NCBI RefSeq assembly: GCF_905147365.1 | Contig: NC_056416.1 | Coordinates: 7,770,001-7,834,000 of the forward strand | Direction: 5' to 3' | DNA from: Aricia agestis | Lineage: Eukaryota > Arthropoda > Insecta > Lepidoptera > Lycaenidae | DNA: 64,000 nucleotides | Part shown: one piece after another, positions 51,581 to 62,780 of the stretch | Position numbering within the stretch: the first letter of the stretch is position 1 | Layout of the letters: every line of letters starts with the position of its first letter | The notes under the pieces: generated by a model | Told to the model about the DNA's origin: nothing | The model's input: the letters and a program-made list of their open reading frames with translations, nothing else | Database searches by the model: none | Position numbers and translations under genes: made by a program

Positions 51581-52224
51581 AAACATACTAAATATAGTAT
51601 TAATCGCGAATGACTGCACCCTGTAGCAATAATAAAGTCATTGTACTGCAGCTGCAATTGCCCGCAAGGTTATTCAAGTACGTGAGTGTTTTTCATACTC
51701 AAAGGAACGTTCGAGTTCGTTTGTAACGCGTTTCGGTCGCCCTTTGTTTGTGCTCAATAATTGCAATTTTTGGGAATTTATAACATTTCATGAGTCAATC
51801 ATAATTTATCAAATACTGTTCAAAACAGTACAATTCACGTTATGCAATTGGTAAACCAAACATAACGTTTACTATGGTATTATGAATTATGATCACCTTG
51901 ATTTCCTGGTATCCAAATCTTGAGGCCTTATTTAACTCCCTAGGGGTGGAATTTTGAAGTAGGTATCCTAAGATTGCCTTCACGATAAGAGAAACAAATT
52001 GCGTAATTTAAAGTTTCTAGGTCTTAAAGGTTCCTCCAGTGAGTTCATTAATTATTATCTAGCTTTACCTTATAAATACTATGATGAATAATAATAATTT
52101 ACCTTTACAGATTTATTTGAATCAATTTTAATATCAATATGAGATTGGAAAAATAAATCTGTACCAAGGAGGCTTTACCATCTCTACATCTAGCGGTATC
52201 TGAACAATAAGGATCTCGTGTTAT

Positions 52225-52360
52225 AGGCAGTAGGTATCGGGCGGTGCGGCGAGGGGGCGGCGAGGGGGGCGCACGGGGGGGGGGGGGGGGCGTGACGTCC
52301 GCGGGGGCAGGTAGGGTGACCTCGCCCTCGCAAGGCCACCGCGCCACCCACCACGGTACT
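52225..52360. other. GC-rich block 2 with long poly-G
   Basis: GGCGAGGGGGCGGCGAGGGG is followed by a run of about 15 G at 52275-52290. Minus-strand frames are Pro/Arg-rich. The clustered G-runs could form a G-quadruplex on the plus strand. No gene assigned; 52365-52780 is AT-rich spacer. Confidence 0.45.
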
Positions 52361-52784
52361 CTTCCATTCCCTCCTATTACTTTTAATTCCCTTTAACCTT
52401 TGTCCATACCGCGCGTTAGGTACGAGCATGTACCCAACATCCTGTATGAATTGCGCAACTCTCTGCCGTGATTTAGTTCTAACTTCTACATAACGAGTTG
52501 TAGGTAGGTGATACGAGAAGGTATAATATTATGAATTATGATCGTTTGCGAATGTCAACGATCGAATTATCTATACATTACAGACAAAATATAAACATGT
52601 AGGTACGGGCACTTAGACTACCAGCTCTTCTCGAAGCATTTCTTCGATTTATTGGAAGATAAATCTTTTTTCGAGAACGGCACATTAAATCTTTTCGCAA
52701 AAGAGATTGAGGATGTTAGTTACAAAATTAGAGGTTATTAAGGTATGAGATATCCTTCAATTTCGACTCTCGAGGTCGTAATGA

Positions 52785-53083
52785 CTCTGAGGTCATGGAT
52801 TCGGTTTCTGTGTTGAAAAAATATCAGGCAGTTCACCAGATACTTCATAGTCTGACAAGAAAGATGATTTATGCGCATCGGAAGGGCACGTTAAAAGTCG
52901 TTCCTGCTATCTCTCGCTAATCGTGTCGGTCGTCTGGAATATAGGAATACCAATAATATAAGAACTGGAATATAGGGTAACAAAAGAGAGTGCTTTTGCA
53001 ACTTACTTTTCAATTTAATCACTCCTGTGCAGTGGGTTGGTTTCAATGAAACGGGCCACCGTTACCGAAACCGATGTGGGAGC
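52785..53083 (+). mobile_element. SINE S2, decayed 5'-truncated copy 2
   Basis: Matches the body of the 33171-33517 SINE (CGTGTCGGTCGTC, TTTCAATGAAACGGGCCACC, CCGATGTGGGAGC) with many changes, and lacks most of the tRNA-like head. Confidence 0.65.
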
Positions 53084-53366
53084 CATATTATCTTATCCCA
53101 AAACTGACATGAATTCGATTTCCTACAAAAAACTGTACAATATAGGTACAGCATTACTGGTGAGACATGTTCACTCGGTATTCGATACTCGGTACTCGAT
53201 TTTTATTATAATTATGTACCATTAAAATTTATTTTCTATACTTATTTGATATTTATACCAGTACAGGTTACCCCAATGCGATATAAATTTGGACCCGCCA
53301 GGACGTAAGTATACTTTTTTCACCTTATGCCTATCGAAATGGATAAGCTACATTTTTTCAGACTGA

Positions 53367-53504
53367 GGGCGTTTGTGCACTACACGGAATTTTACCTTCC
53401 GGCGTTAATAACTTTCACGTTTGCCATATAAATAAGGTAGGAAATCGAGATGCCGCGCCGCGCCGGATGGTAAAATTCCGTGTAATGCACAAACTAGTAC
53501 GCCC
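53367..53504. mobile_element. Small inverted-repeat element
   Basis: GGGCGTTTGTGCACTACACG on the left and CGTGTAATGCACAAACTAGT..GCCC on the right pair over about 35 bp. Directly after it, two copies of TTTATCACTCGGGAACCGTA (53539 and 53586) form a short tandem duplication. Confidence 0.7.
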
Positions 53505-53735
53505 TAACCTAAGATTTCGTTTATCTAAAATTTTGTTTATCACTCGGGAACCGTACCTTCTACTCCGTTGCGCTAAAATTTCGTTTATCACTCGGGAACC
53601 GTACCTTCTTTTAGGACAAAATATATCCTGTGTTCTTTCCCGGGACGCAAAGTAACTAGCTCATGTATTTTCTTATTATCACCCCTTCGCAATTATTATA
53701 ATGTTAGTATAGATAATATTTTATGTGTAGTTACG

Positions 53736-53805
53736 GCGTAGCTCCTCGCTGGAAAAAGTAGGGGTAGACATATCTACCCTTACTTTTTTCAGCGAGGAGC
53801 TACGC
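53736..53805. repeat. 35 bp near-perfect hairpin
   Basis: GCGTAGCTCCTCGCTGG and its inverse CAGCGAGGAGCTACGC flank inner arms that meet with almost no loop; three mismatches in 35. It is followed at about 53823 by three CCTAA units. Confidence 0.9.
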
Positions 53806-53990
53806 AGAGGCAGAATCGTTACTTAACCTAACCTAACCTCTCTACGCGTTGGGCCATTAGGAACAGCTACGACTGAAAACATGATTGCTTATCTATTATC
53901 TAAATCCATGGCATGCACGATCGGCATCGATCATGATTCATGGACAATCTCACACAAATAACTACACGCTCGTAATCGCTTATAGTGGTT

Positions 53991-54500
53991 ACTAGCTATT
54001 TAACCGAGCTTTGCTCGGTATTCGATAAAAAACGAATAAAAATGATTCCTAGGTAGATCGATTTATCGCCCCCGAAACCCCCTATATACTAAATTTCATG
54101 AAAATCGTTGGAGCCGATTCCGAGATTCCAAATATATACTTATTACTTATAAATATATAAGAATTAGATATTATACTCTGAAACTTTCCAAAAAAATCGC
54201 AACATATTATTATTAAGTGAAGCTTGCCGCTTGCGTAACTTTTTTCCCTTTTGAAAGAAAAGTAAAATCTACAAGTCAAGAAATTAAAAAAATCGGCCAA
54301 GTGCAAGTTGGACTCGCGCACGAAGGGTTCCGCAAAAATAGTAAAAAATTTTGTTTTTTTTGTAAGGGATTATTCATTTTCTTAGTTAAGTATATAATAT
54401 AATTATTATATATATATATATATATATAGCTAGGAATCATTGTTAGAAAATGTGTCATTTTATTCGTGTTTTATCGAAAAATAGCTAGTTATTATTAAAG
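53991..54500. repeat. Helitron-like fragments around a different dispersed repeat
   Basis: 53991-54190 matches the 3' half of the 46344 element (ACCGAGCTTTGCTCGGT hairpin, AAATTTCATGAAAATCGTTG). 54417-54495 is an inverted scrap of the same end. Between them, from 54290, starts another common repeat (AATCGGCCAAGTGCAAGTTG). Confidence 0.6.
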
Positions 54501-54835
54501 TATAAATACAGCTGAGTATTTTGTGTACATTTCAAGTGCCTAACTGTTGTCATCATTGATACCGAGCAAAAAATATTTGAAAAATCACGTTTGTTGTATG
54601 GGAGCCCCCCTTAAATATTTAATTTAAGTATTTTGTTTTGAGTATTTGTTGTTGTAGCGGCAACAGAAGTAATGAGAAGTTCAGTTTCAGAAGTCTGGCT
54701 ATAGGTTCTTCGGTTCTTGAGTTACAGGCTGGGGACACACAGACAGACGGACAGACGGACAGACATCGAAGTCTTAGTAATAGGGTCCCGTTTTTACCCT
54801 TTGGGTACGGAGCCCCAAAAAGGATGCAAAATGCA
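54290..54835. repeat. Dispersed repeat R5
   Basis: Starts AATCGGCCAAGTGCAAGTTG and ends with a (CAGACGGA)n run and GGGTACGGAGCCCCAAAAA, two ends I recognise together from lepidopteran genomes. It is interrupted by the Helitron scrap at 54417-54495. 54840-55620 shows no gene. Confidence 0.6.
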
Positions 54836-55624
54836 CGGACGTAAAAAAAGTACGTGGCAAAATGTAAATTTGTCTAACTTGCTATTCATGTGTCCGTCTG
54901 TGGTATCATAGCTCCTAAACGAGTGTCGAGTACTACGATAGAATAAGGCGTTTCAGTTAATATCGGTGTTTCGTGAACGGAATTGAATTGAATATTGAAC
55001 ACTAATAATAGTATTATTGTAATATATTTCCGATAAAATATGAAGTCATTGGCCAGTGCGCCCAACAAATATAATTCTGTCTACTCTGACAAAGGTAAAT
55101 AACTCGTGCACAATATGTTATTGAGAGGACACCTGGCCACCCACGCGGTTATAAACCACGGGCTTTAGTACGCGAAGACACGACGCCTCTATATTGGCTC
55201 TACTCTATGGCCCTAAGTGCTGACGAGTCCATTCAGAGTTACATTACCTCTGACGAGACCCTTATGAATACCGATATAAGGGTTACTCTTAAAGGAACTT
55301 TGAGATTAAACAACTGATCGGCTATTGTAGTCGCAGAGTAAGGTGACGGATTAACCTTTCGCCGCTGTTGGTAGTTACCCGAAATACATGCCGCCGTTGA
55401 CACCTGAAACGTGCTTTTGTTGATGACCAGACATTTTACGATTATTGCTTCGAGATAAAAGTCACGGATATCGTCTTGCGGCTTTGTGTTACAGTTATAA
55501 CTTTGGATAAGAGAGCACTAATTCGCCGAAATTGTTTTTATTTTCTGTATATTGTCTAATAGGTAATATTTTTTTTTATTGTACAGCAGCTAATTTATTA
55601 GTTCGAAGTTTAAGTTACTCTAGT

Positions 55625-55884
55625 GCAGCTATCTCCAACCCGCGGCCCGCCGGGACTTTATTAGTGGACAGCGCGAAGTTAAACCATTTAGAAATTCATG
55701 CTCATTGCCCACCGGTAAAATAGTGCTAAGTCATCCTGAAAGTCGTGAAATTTTTTCCACTTTCGTTAATTTTTAAGAATGTTATTTTTTAACCCTAAAA
55801 ATTTTGGTTGAGGCCCGCTACACCAAGACCATAACATGTTTGTGGCCCGTATTAAAAAAAAAAGGTTGAGTACCACTGCTAAGT
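55625..55884. mobile_element. hAT-like MITE, decayed
   Basis: The right end, read inward, is GCAGTGGTACTCAACC, a typical hAT terminus, and CGGGCCACAAAC follows. The left end GCAGCTATCTCCAACCCGCG is a diverged partner. 55890-56535 has nothing recognisable. Confidence 0.55.
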
Positions 55885-56549
55885 TTACGACTACGCTGTG
55901 TTGTCCCCATTCGTCGCTAGATGGAGCTTTTTAGTGTTACCAATATTGTTCACCGATAAAAATATTTTTATTGCAAGGAACTGATAGTAATTATTATAAT
56001 TATTAAGACAGACAGGATAATAATATATAAATGTTTATTAAGTAAAGACGTTTGAAATTGAGTTACCTCTTCTGAATACCTTATTGCTTGTCCCACGAAT
56101 GCCCACGATTTTCAAGTGCCGAGTATCATAATTTGGCTTTTTTGTCTAAATTGCTGATCTTTTAATAAAACATTGTCTGTTAAACGCAGTAAATAAAATC
56201 AACCCCACTTTAACCATCTTATCAATTTTATTGTAAGTTTTAAAGTGCGAGCTGACTTCAATTTAAATGTATTTCCAAGATTGGCCTAAAGCTGATAAAT
56301 TGTTATCTATAATTAAAAATAAGATTTATGTTTTATGTTTTATATTAATAAATCCTTAGTTCCTTCTTCAACCATTGTTTAGGATTCGACAATCATGGCA
56401 GTCGAATTGCACATTTTCCAAATACATACCTACTTTCATTCAATAAAAACTCTTATACAAATAACACGTCGGGAATCCGATAAACCCATATAAATATAAA
56501 ATACAAATCGTTAAAGGTGTTAGCAAAGGTGTACGAGGCATATTGCAGG

Positions 56550-56695
56550 AAAAATGGTCGCCGTGTGTAATGCGGGCGGCCGCGGCCGGTCGTCGACCGA
56601 GGCCCTTGACTCGCGCAGGTTCAGCGACACCGCCGCGCGCCGGCACCGCGCACTACGCGCTACGGGCCGCGGGCTCCCGGGCTATAAATCTTCGG
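56550..56695. other. GC-rich block 3
   Basis: CpG-dense (GGCGGCCGCGGCCGG, GACACCGCCGCGCGCCGG) within AT-rich spacer. It contains CGCAG|GTTCAG on the plus strand, which could be a splice donor, but no open frame resembles a known protein. A promoter or first exon is possible. Confidence 0.35.
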
Positions 56696-56865
56696 AAATT
56701 ACATCATTTGTAACATTTGATGTATTGTCCTCGGCGTTGATCGTTATTGTCCCGATACCGTTAATGAGCACCCGCGAATTTGTTATCGCCGCGTGATTGA
56801 CGATGTGCATTCTTGATGCAATTTATACCAACGAGGAACGATTGATAGATGGCCAGGGACTAGGG

Positions 56866-57206
56866 CAGGGGTCACCAATTAGTTTCACTCGGGGTCCGTT
56901 TTAACACTTTTAAGACATGAATGATGAAATTACCTTCGCGGGCCACACATTTTATAAAAAAAATGTTTAACAAAGGTAATTACGCAAATTACAAAGGTAT
57001 TTATTTAGATATTATGAGATTAGATAAGAATGAATCTCTCTGAAGTTTGGAGTGAAATATTGGTGCAAGCTATAGATTTTGACATTAAATCCTGGAGATG
57101 TTGAAGTTCTATAAATGAATGAAGATTATCTTCGAACATGCTTGGTCCGCACACAATGGGTCGGCGGTCCGGATGCGGACCGCGGTCCGCCATTTGGTGG
57201 CTCCTG
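56866..57206. mobile_element. hAT-like MITE M4
   Basis: Termini CAGGGGTCACCAA and TTTGGTGGCTCCTG are imperfect reverse complements of the hAT type. Flanking 8-mers GACTAGGG and GATTAAGG agree at 6 of 8 positions, as an old duplication would. Contains GGTCCGGATGCGGACCGCGG. Confidence 0.75.
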
Positions 57207-57357
57207 GATTAAGGCATTATTCTTTACTTAATTTAAGAAAAAAAATCCTTCTTATTTTATAAATTACACTTAAAGCTAATAGTCAGGCCTAGAACAATTT
57301 TTTTATTACTTACTATCAAGCTAATTTTTTGTGAGTAGCTTCATTTTATTAAAAGAT

Positions 57358-58140
57358 TTTATTTAACTTGCTCTGTATGTATGTAAGTATGTATGTTACG
57401 GTGGAATTCAATTTTAAGGTAGATATATTTAACCGATTGAGCTGAAATTTTGCAAACGCGTTTAGTTTGGATGACCATGCACGATATGGTATGTGACATC
57501 ACTCTAAATCCAATATGGCCGACCATCCAAGATGGTGAAATAATTATTTTCTATGCAGTCCTCCAATATGGATATTGGAGGAATATTGAAAACCGGCGTG
57601 AAACAGCGCTTGCGCTGTGTTTCGCCGAGTGAGTGAGTTTACCGGAGGCCTAATCCCCTAACCCCTACCCTATTCCCTTCCCTACCCTCAACTATTCCCT
57701 TCCCTTCCCTTCCCTACCCTCCCCTATTACCCTATTCCCTCTGAAAAGGCCGGCAACGCACTTGCAGCTCTTCTGATGCTGCGAGTGTCCATGGGCGACG
57801 GAAGTTGCTTTCCATCAGGTGACCCGTTTGCTCGTTTGCCCCCTTATTTCATAAAAAAAAAAAAAATTAAATGAAAGGGCTTTTTGAGAGTAACTCGAAA
57901 ACGAATGTAATTTCATTCTACTTCGAACATGGCGGCTCATCCAAGATAGGGGAATGGCTATTTTTAATGCACTTCTGCAATATGGGTATCAAATGAAAGG
58001 GCTCATTGAAAGTAACTCGAAAACGAATGTAATGTCATTCTACATCCAATATGGCGGCTCATCCAAGATACGGGAATAGTTATTTTAAATCACTTTTGCA
58101 ATATGGGTATCAAATAAAAGGGCTCATTGAGAGTAAAGAA
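57358..58140. repeat. Repeat R4, inverted copy, split by a retroposon
   Basis: Reverse complement of 41637-42115, with units ATGGCGGCTCATCCAAGATA and the TTAACTTGCTCTGTATGTAT end. It is interrupted at 57588-57866. Confidence 0.75.
57588..57866 (+). repeat. Retroposon R1, copy E, 5'-truncated and nested
   Basis: Starts inside the family at AAAACCGGCGTGAAACAGCG, missing the first 60 or so bases, and ends in poly(A) at 57853-57866. 5' truncation plus poly(A) supports LINE-driven insertion. Confidence 0.85.
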
Positions 58141-58143
58141 TAT

Positions 58144-58350
58144 TCAAGTCGTGTCGTGTCGTGTCATGCGTGTCATGTCGTGGCTCGTCGTGACGTGACG
58201 TGACGTTAAGTGACGTGACGTTACATGTCGTGTCGTGTCGTGAGTCGTGACTTTACGTGACGTGAAGTGACGCGACGTGACGTGACATTACGTGACGTTA
58301 CGTTTCGTGTCGTGACTTTACGTGACCTCACGTGAAATGACGTGACTGAC
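58144..58350. repeat. CGTGA/GTGTC simple-repeat block
   Basis: Long series of GTGTC, GTGAC and CGTTA words, imperfect period 5. No gene. 58360-59380 is AT-rich spacer with nothing recognisable. Confidence 0.85.
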
Positions 58351-59385
58351 AGCCGGGTTTAATAAAATGCCCGGTTGAATCCGGTCACTTTAGTTAAATG
58401 AAATTTAACTTTTTAGTCATGTGAAAATCTAGCCAGAGATAACTAAAAAACTAAAAATAAATTATTTTTATTTTTAATTTTAAGTTATAAATCCTTAACC
58501 TTATAGTTAAAATTTTTAAGGAGTTTATTTTCTTCTTTTTAGACTATTTAAATAAAAGCTTTTTTCAAAAAGTTTTTTGTTTATAATTTTTCATAAGACA
58601 AACTTCATTTTTATCTGCGAAAAAATCTGAAAGTGGTAGCTAACAGAGATAGAAAGGATTTCATACTTTGATTTGATGGTCCTAAAATATGGATTGTTCT
58701 ATTTATAATGAAACTATACATTTATATATTGTTATTTCTTTGATAATCTTGATTCTTTTCTACTTAAATATTATCTAACAATATACAAAATATGTAACAG
58801 AATATGTTGTCGTTACTCGTTCGGCGAAACGAACTAGAATAACGTCTATTCCGTTTTGATCAAGAGATTATCATCTCGCAGTTCAGTGACCCGCGTCACT
58901 TATACACGAACATCGAATAAATGGCACAGAATGTTTATTTCGGCTACATCGATCAAGATTGGCATAGTTTTCTTAATGGAATTCGATGACACGAATTCTC
59001 CTTTTTAATTCGCGACCATTATCATAATCAACAGTTCCGTCGTCTACCGAAAAACAACTCTGTTGGCTTTTAGGCTACATTTGGTCATTTCCTTTATAAA
59101 TCTCGCGTTTCTTGGCCATCGCAAGGAGGTCGTCTTTCCGTTCAAAAACTTCAAATTACCCATTTACCTATCACTGAATTTTAACCATTATTTTTATCTT
59201 AACCCATAAATATACTAAGGTACGCGAGTAACTTTTTTCCTCGTTTTGGTGTCCTAAATAAAACAAACCAGCCCCACAGATGTAGTTTGAACAACAAAGA
59301 GCTCGTAGTTTTTTTTTAAGTTGAAGGACTTCAATTTGTAGATCTTATAACACCAGATTACTAAATAGCTACTATCTATAACTAA

Positions 59386-59735
59386 GGGTGGGTTGCACCA
59401 GAGGCGTGGTTAAAGTTAAAGTTATGGTTATAGTTAAGGCTAACTTTAACTTTAACCTTAACTTTGGCCACAGAATTTGATAGATGACAGCTGGTCCGAC
59501 AAGGCTTGAAATGAACGTGGGCGGGGGCGCTGCTGGTAAAGGAGAACTGTCAAAAATTGCGTTTTTGTATGATGACAGCGTTAGTTCCTTTTTTCGCCAC
59601 GTTCATTCAAAGCCTTGTCGAGCTCAAGGTTATAATTAAATATGGCGTCAATTTTTTACTTTAACCAAAGATTTGAAATTTTGCATTGTAGTTATAGTTA
59701 AAGTTATAGTTAAATTAAGTTAGTGCAACCCACCC
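59386..59735. mobile_element. PIF/Harbinger-like MITE M5
   Basis: Termini GGGTGGGTTGCACCAG and AGTGCAACCCACCC, both flanked by TAA (59383-59385, 59736-59738). Subterminal runs of GTTAAAGTTA words are inverted at the two ends. 59740-60950 shows no gene I can support. Confidence 0.8.
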
Positions 59736-61001
59736 TAAGTTAATATAATTCTCTTCTATAATACCTTAAATTTCCTTATTTAATACTGATTAACTTTAAG
59801 CAGCAGATACATTGTGACTTAACATATTTCAGTAAATCGTGGCGTGGTTTTTAATCTGACCTAATTGCTTATTATAACGGTAGATGCAATCATCGGGAAA
59901 CCTTAAAAACGCCGGAGATGCTGAAGGCAACATACGTTTTGCAGCTGGCGTTCTCGCTAAGAGGCAAACCATGTCGTTAACCTTTAGGGTGGATGTAGGT
60001 TAAGAAATTAATTATGTTATAAAACTTTTTAGGCAACAAAAGTAAAAAAGTCCTTACTCATTTTATATGTTTTGCATGTATCGTACGTGAGGTATGATAA
60101 AGTGTCATTATTATTGTTTGTAACTTAGGTACCTACTAAAGCGAATTTTGACCGTTGCAATAGTTTTGTACGTAGCTTATAATAACTGCACTGTAAAATG
60201 TAAATAACTAAAATATGTCGACAGTAAAACGAGAGAAAAATAAATTTTCCATTTGCTATTGGAAAGTGTTTCGTCACTGGTAAAATTTCACCTGCTGGCT
60301 GCTTCGCGCGCACCGAGTGATTTTAATAGCAAAGAGTTAGTCTACTTTCGCTATTATTGCAATTGTATTTTCCTTATTTACTAGCTTTCAGGTTTCAAAC
60401 AAGCGTTTTAAAATCGGTAAAATTGGGTAATGGTCCACAGACCACAAGTGTTTAGAAAACGGACAATACGTTGCTGCTGGTGGAACCTACCCAGTAGAGC
60501 TGTTTTCGAGTCCATTTAGAATTTAGATTTTACTCTTTGTGCTATTTTCAAAGGTATTACATAATATGTGTTAGTTACTGTATTATTTAAAAAAGAAAAT
60601 TTCTCGTATTTAATTTTACCGCGGTAACGGAGAAAGGAGAGTTTTCTATTTGGGAAGGGTTATTAATATTCTTAGAGTTAGTTTTTTTTTCTCTTGTAAC
60701 TTCACTGGCATCTATATATATGCAGATACCTATTTGTTCCTTGTTACGCTTACGTCCAAAGTTCGACTGAGCGTCCATTAGACGGTCATGTCCTGGTCAG
60801 TCAATTCCATCAATCATGACTTTCGTTTGACTGTTGGTAAATGTCGGAATTAATTCTACATTACACAGTCATTCCGATTGATCGTCAGTCATACGCAAAA
60901 CTCTACAAAGAATACACGTGTTCACGCAAGATAATTATGAACGTTCATAAATTGGAATTTTGATAGCAAGTTTGATTAAAAAAAAAAGTTTGGGTAAAAT
61001 C

Positions 61002-61051
61002 TTTGGACACGGAACTCTCCAAAGAGCTCTTTGGAGAGTTCCGTGTCCAAA
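61002..61051. repeat. Perfect 50 bp palindrome
   Basis: 25 bp arms TTTGGACACGGAACTCTCCA + AAGAG and their exact inverse meet with no loop. Confidence 0.97.
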
Positions 61052-61091
61052 ATCCGAATTGCGCACTGACTAACGCGTGATTGACGCAATG

Positions 61092-61475
61092 CCATATGTT
61101 CACTCAAAAGTCATGACTCAAGATTGATAGTTGCATGACATAAAACCAAAATATACAGATAACTGTCAATCAATTTCATGCAACCATCAGTCACTGCATT
61201 ACACGGTAGGTTATTCAACATTCACAGCCATGACTGTGGTAAAACTGACAGCAAAACCTACCGTGTAATGGACGCAGATAATGCCATTTCGGCACATATC
61301 ATTCACTCAAAAGTCATGATTGATGGTTGCATGACATAAAAACCGAAATACATATCTAGATAACTGTCAATCAATTTCATGCAACCATCAGTCACTGCAT
61401 TACACGGCAGGTTATTCAACACTCACAGTCATGACTGCGGTAAAACTGACAGCAAAACCTACCGTGTAATGGATG
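61092..61475. repeat. Tandem duplication, units of about 180-190 bp
   Basis: Two units, from about 61092 and 61300, share TCATGCAACCATCAGTCACT, ATGACTG(T/C)GGTAAAACTGACAG and CCTACCGTGTAATGGA with few differences. Each unit also contains inverse partners (TTACACGGTAGG and CCTACCGTGTAA), so it may be a duplicated MITE. Confidence 0.8.
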
Positions 61476-61567
61476 CCTTCAGCCTTAGGCATTAACTATT
61501 AAGTCACCTCCGTACCTTCATGTGCACTAAGTTTTGTAAGTAAAATAAATAAAAAATTCAATGAAAA

Positions 61568-61620
61568 GATTATGCCTATACTCTATAGGATGAGCATGCC
61601 TATAGAGTATAGGCATAATC
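61568..61620. repeat. Perfect 22 bp hairpin, 9 nt loop
   Basis: GATTATGCCTATACTCTATA + GG and its exact inverse flank ATGAGCATG. Confidence 0.97.
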
Positions 61621-61791
61621 ATCAAAGTTTGCACCTCTACCAGGGCCCTACACTGGCAACTGTCGTTAAGCTACTTAGATAGGCATTAGCCATGGTGGTA
61701 ATACTTTAGTGCTGATCCAAAGCTATGTGGTTTCTGTAAGGATTTATAGGGAATACTCCAATTCCTGCTACTGAGTGAATAATATAAAGGC

Positions 61792-62487
61792 TGTCACAGA
61801 CAGAGCAGGTAATGTATATTAATGTACATTACATCCCGGGATGTATATCTTTACATTATATTAATGTATCACACACACAACAGGTAATGTAATGTATCTT
61901 TCCCTACATTTCAATGCTAAACGCCCCGCTTGACGCACATTTCTGCTGCTAAAGTGTTATACAGGCTATATTTTAATGTTGTAATACTATGGCCTTTCGA
62001 GTTACTTGCTATTATATTCACTAGAAAGTTCATCGGATTGTAATTTTGATGCGCGCATTGTTACATATTGTGCCAAAAACAGAACGATGTGGATTGAAGA
62101 TATTTGATTGAAAATATAGGCTCTGGGGAACAGACTGCCTGCAGTACCTGCTGTGAAGTGCTGTGCTAAGGTGGCAAGTGGCAACACTGTGTGTATCTGT
62201 CTATCATACACATATAATATAATCACAGAAATTTTTGAACACCCTATGAAGAGAAGAGATGTATCGTAATATACAAAAATATATTGAGATGTATTGAGAT
62301 GTATTTAGATGTATCAAAATATAAATATATATTTTCATATAGCTCATTATCTTAAGATACGAAGATGTAAAAATATACATTATAGCTGCTGTGTGTGGTC
62401 TTCTGACGATTTCTATAGAAAAATGTATTGAGATGTATCGAGATGAGACGTGCTATAATCTTTACATTACCTGCTCTGTGTGTGACA
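61792..62487. mobile_element. TIR element (about 695 bp)
   Basis: Ends TGTCACAGACAGAGCAGGTA and TACCTGCTCTGTGTGTGACA are reverse complements with one or two differences. The inside has many repeats of GATGTATTGAGATGTAT. No transposase; the superfamily is not clear, because I see no convincing target duplication. Confidence 0.65.
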
Positions 62488-62639
62488 AACTTAATATAAA
62501 GCATCCGAGCCCCGAGGGTGAAAAAGTGTATTGACTTTTTATTATTAACTAAATAAAAAATACTCTCTAATCATAAAAATGCTTGTATTAAAACCGAATT
62601 TAGTCAAAAGTTCTATTGGTATACTTAGTACGGGATAAG

Positions 62640-62780
62640 TTATGAGGTGCGTAGTGCGTACGGGGCGAGCGTCGCGGCGCCCGCGCCATGCGGCGCAGCT
62701 CAGCGGCAGTGAAAGTGGGTTGCATGCGGCGCTGTTACTTTCAGTTTCTCTTGCGCACGCTCCGCCGTGGACTCGTTACA
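62640..62780. other. GC-rich block 4
   Basis: CpG-rich stretch (GGGGCGAGCGTCGCGGCGCC) inside AT-rich DNA. The 77-residue frame starting at 62642 is Arg/Ser/Ala-rich and matches no family I know. It could be a first exon or promoter of a gene to the right. 62880-64000 is AT-rich with no gene I can support beyond a 42-residue frame at 63724. Confidence 0.35.

Noticed and set aside
58144..58350. Possible satellite or regulatory array of GTGAC words
   Set aside because: Irregular simple sequence of period about 5 with no fixed unit; kept only as simple repeat.
59915..59977. Short frame with a hydrophobic start (MLKATYVLQLAFSL), possibly a secreted peptide
   Set aside because: It stops after 20 codons and I see no convincing donor site or downstream exon.
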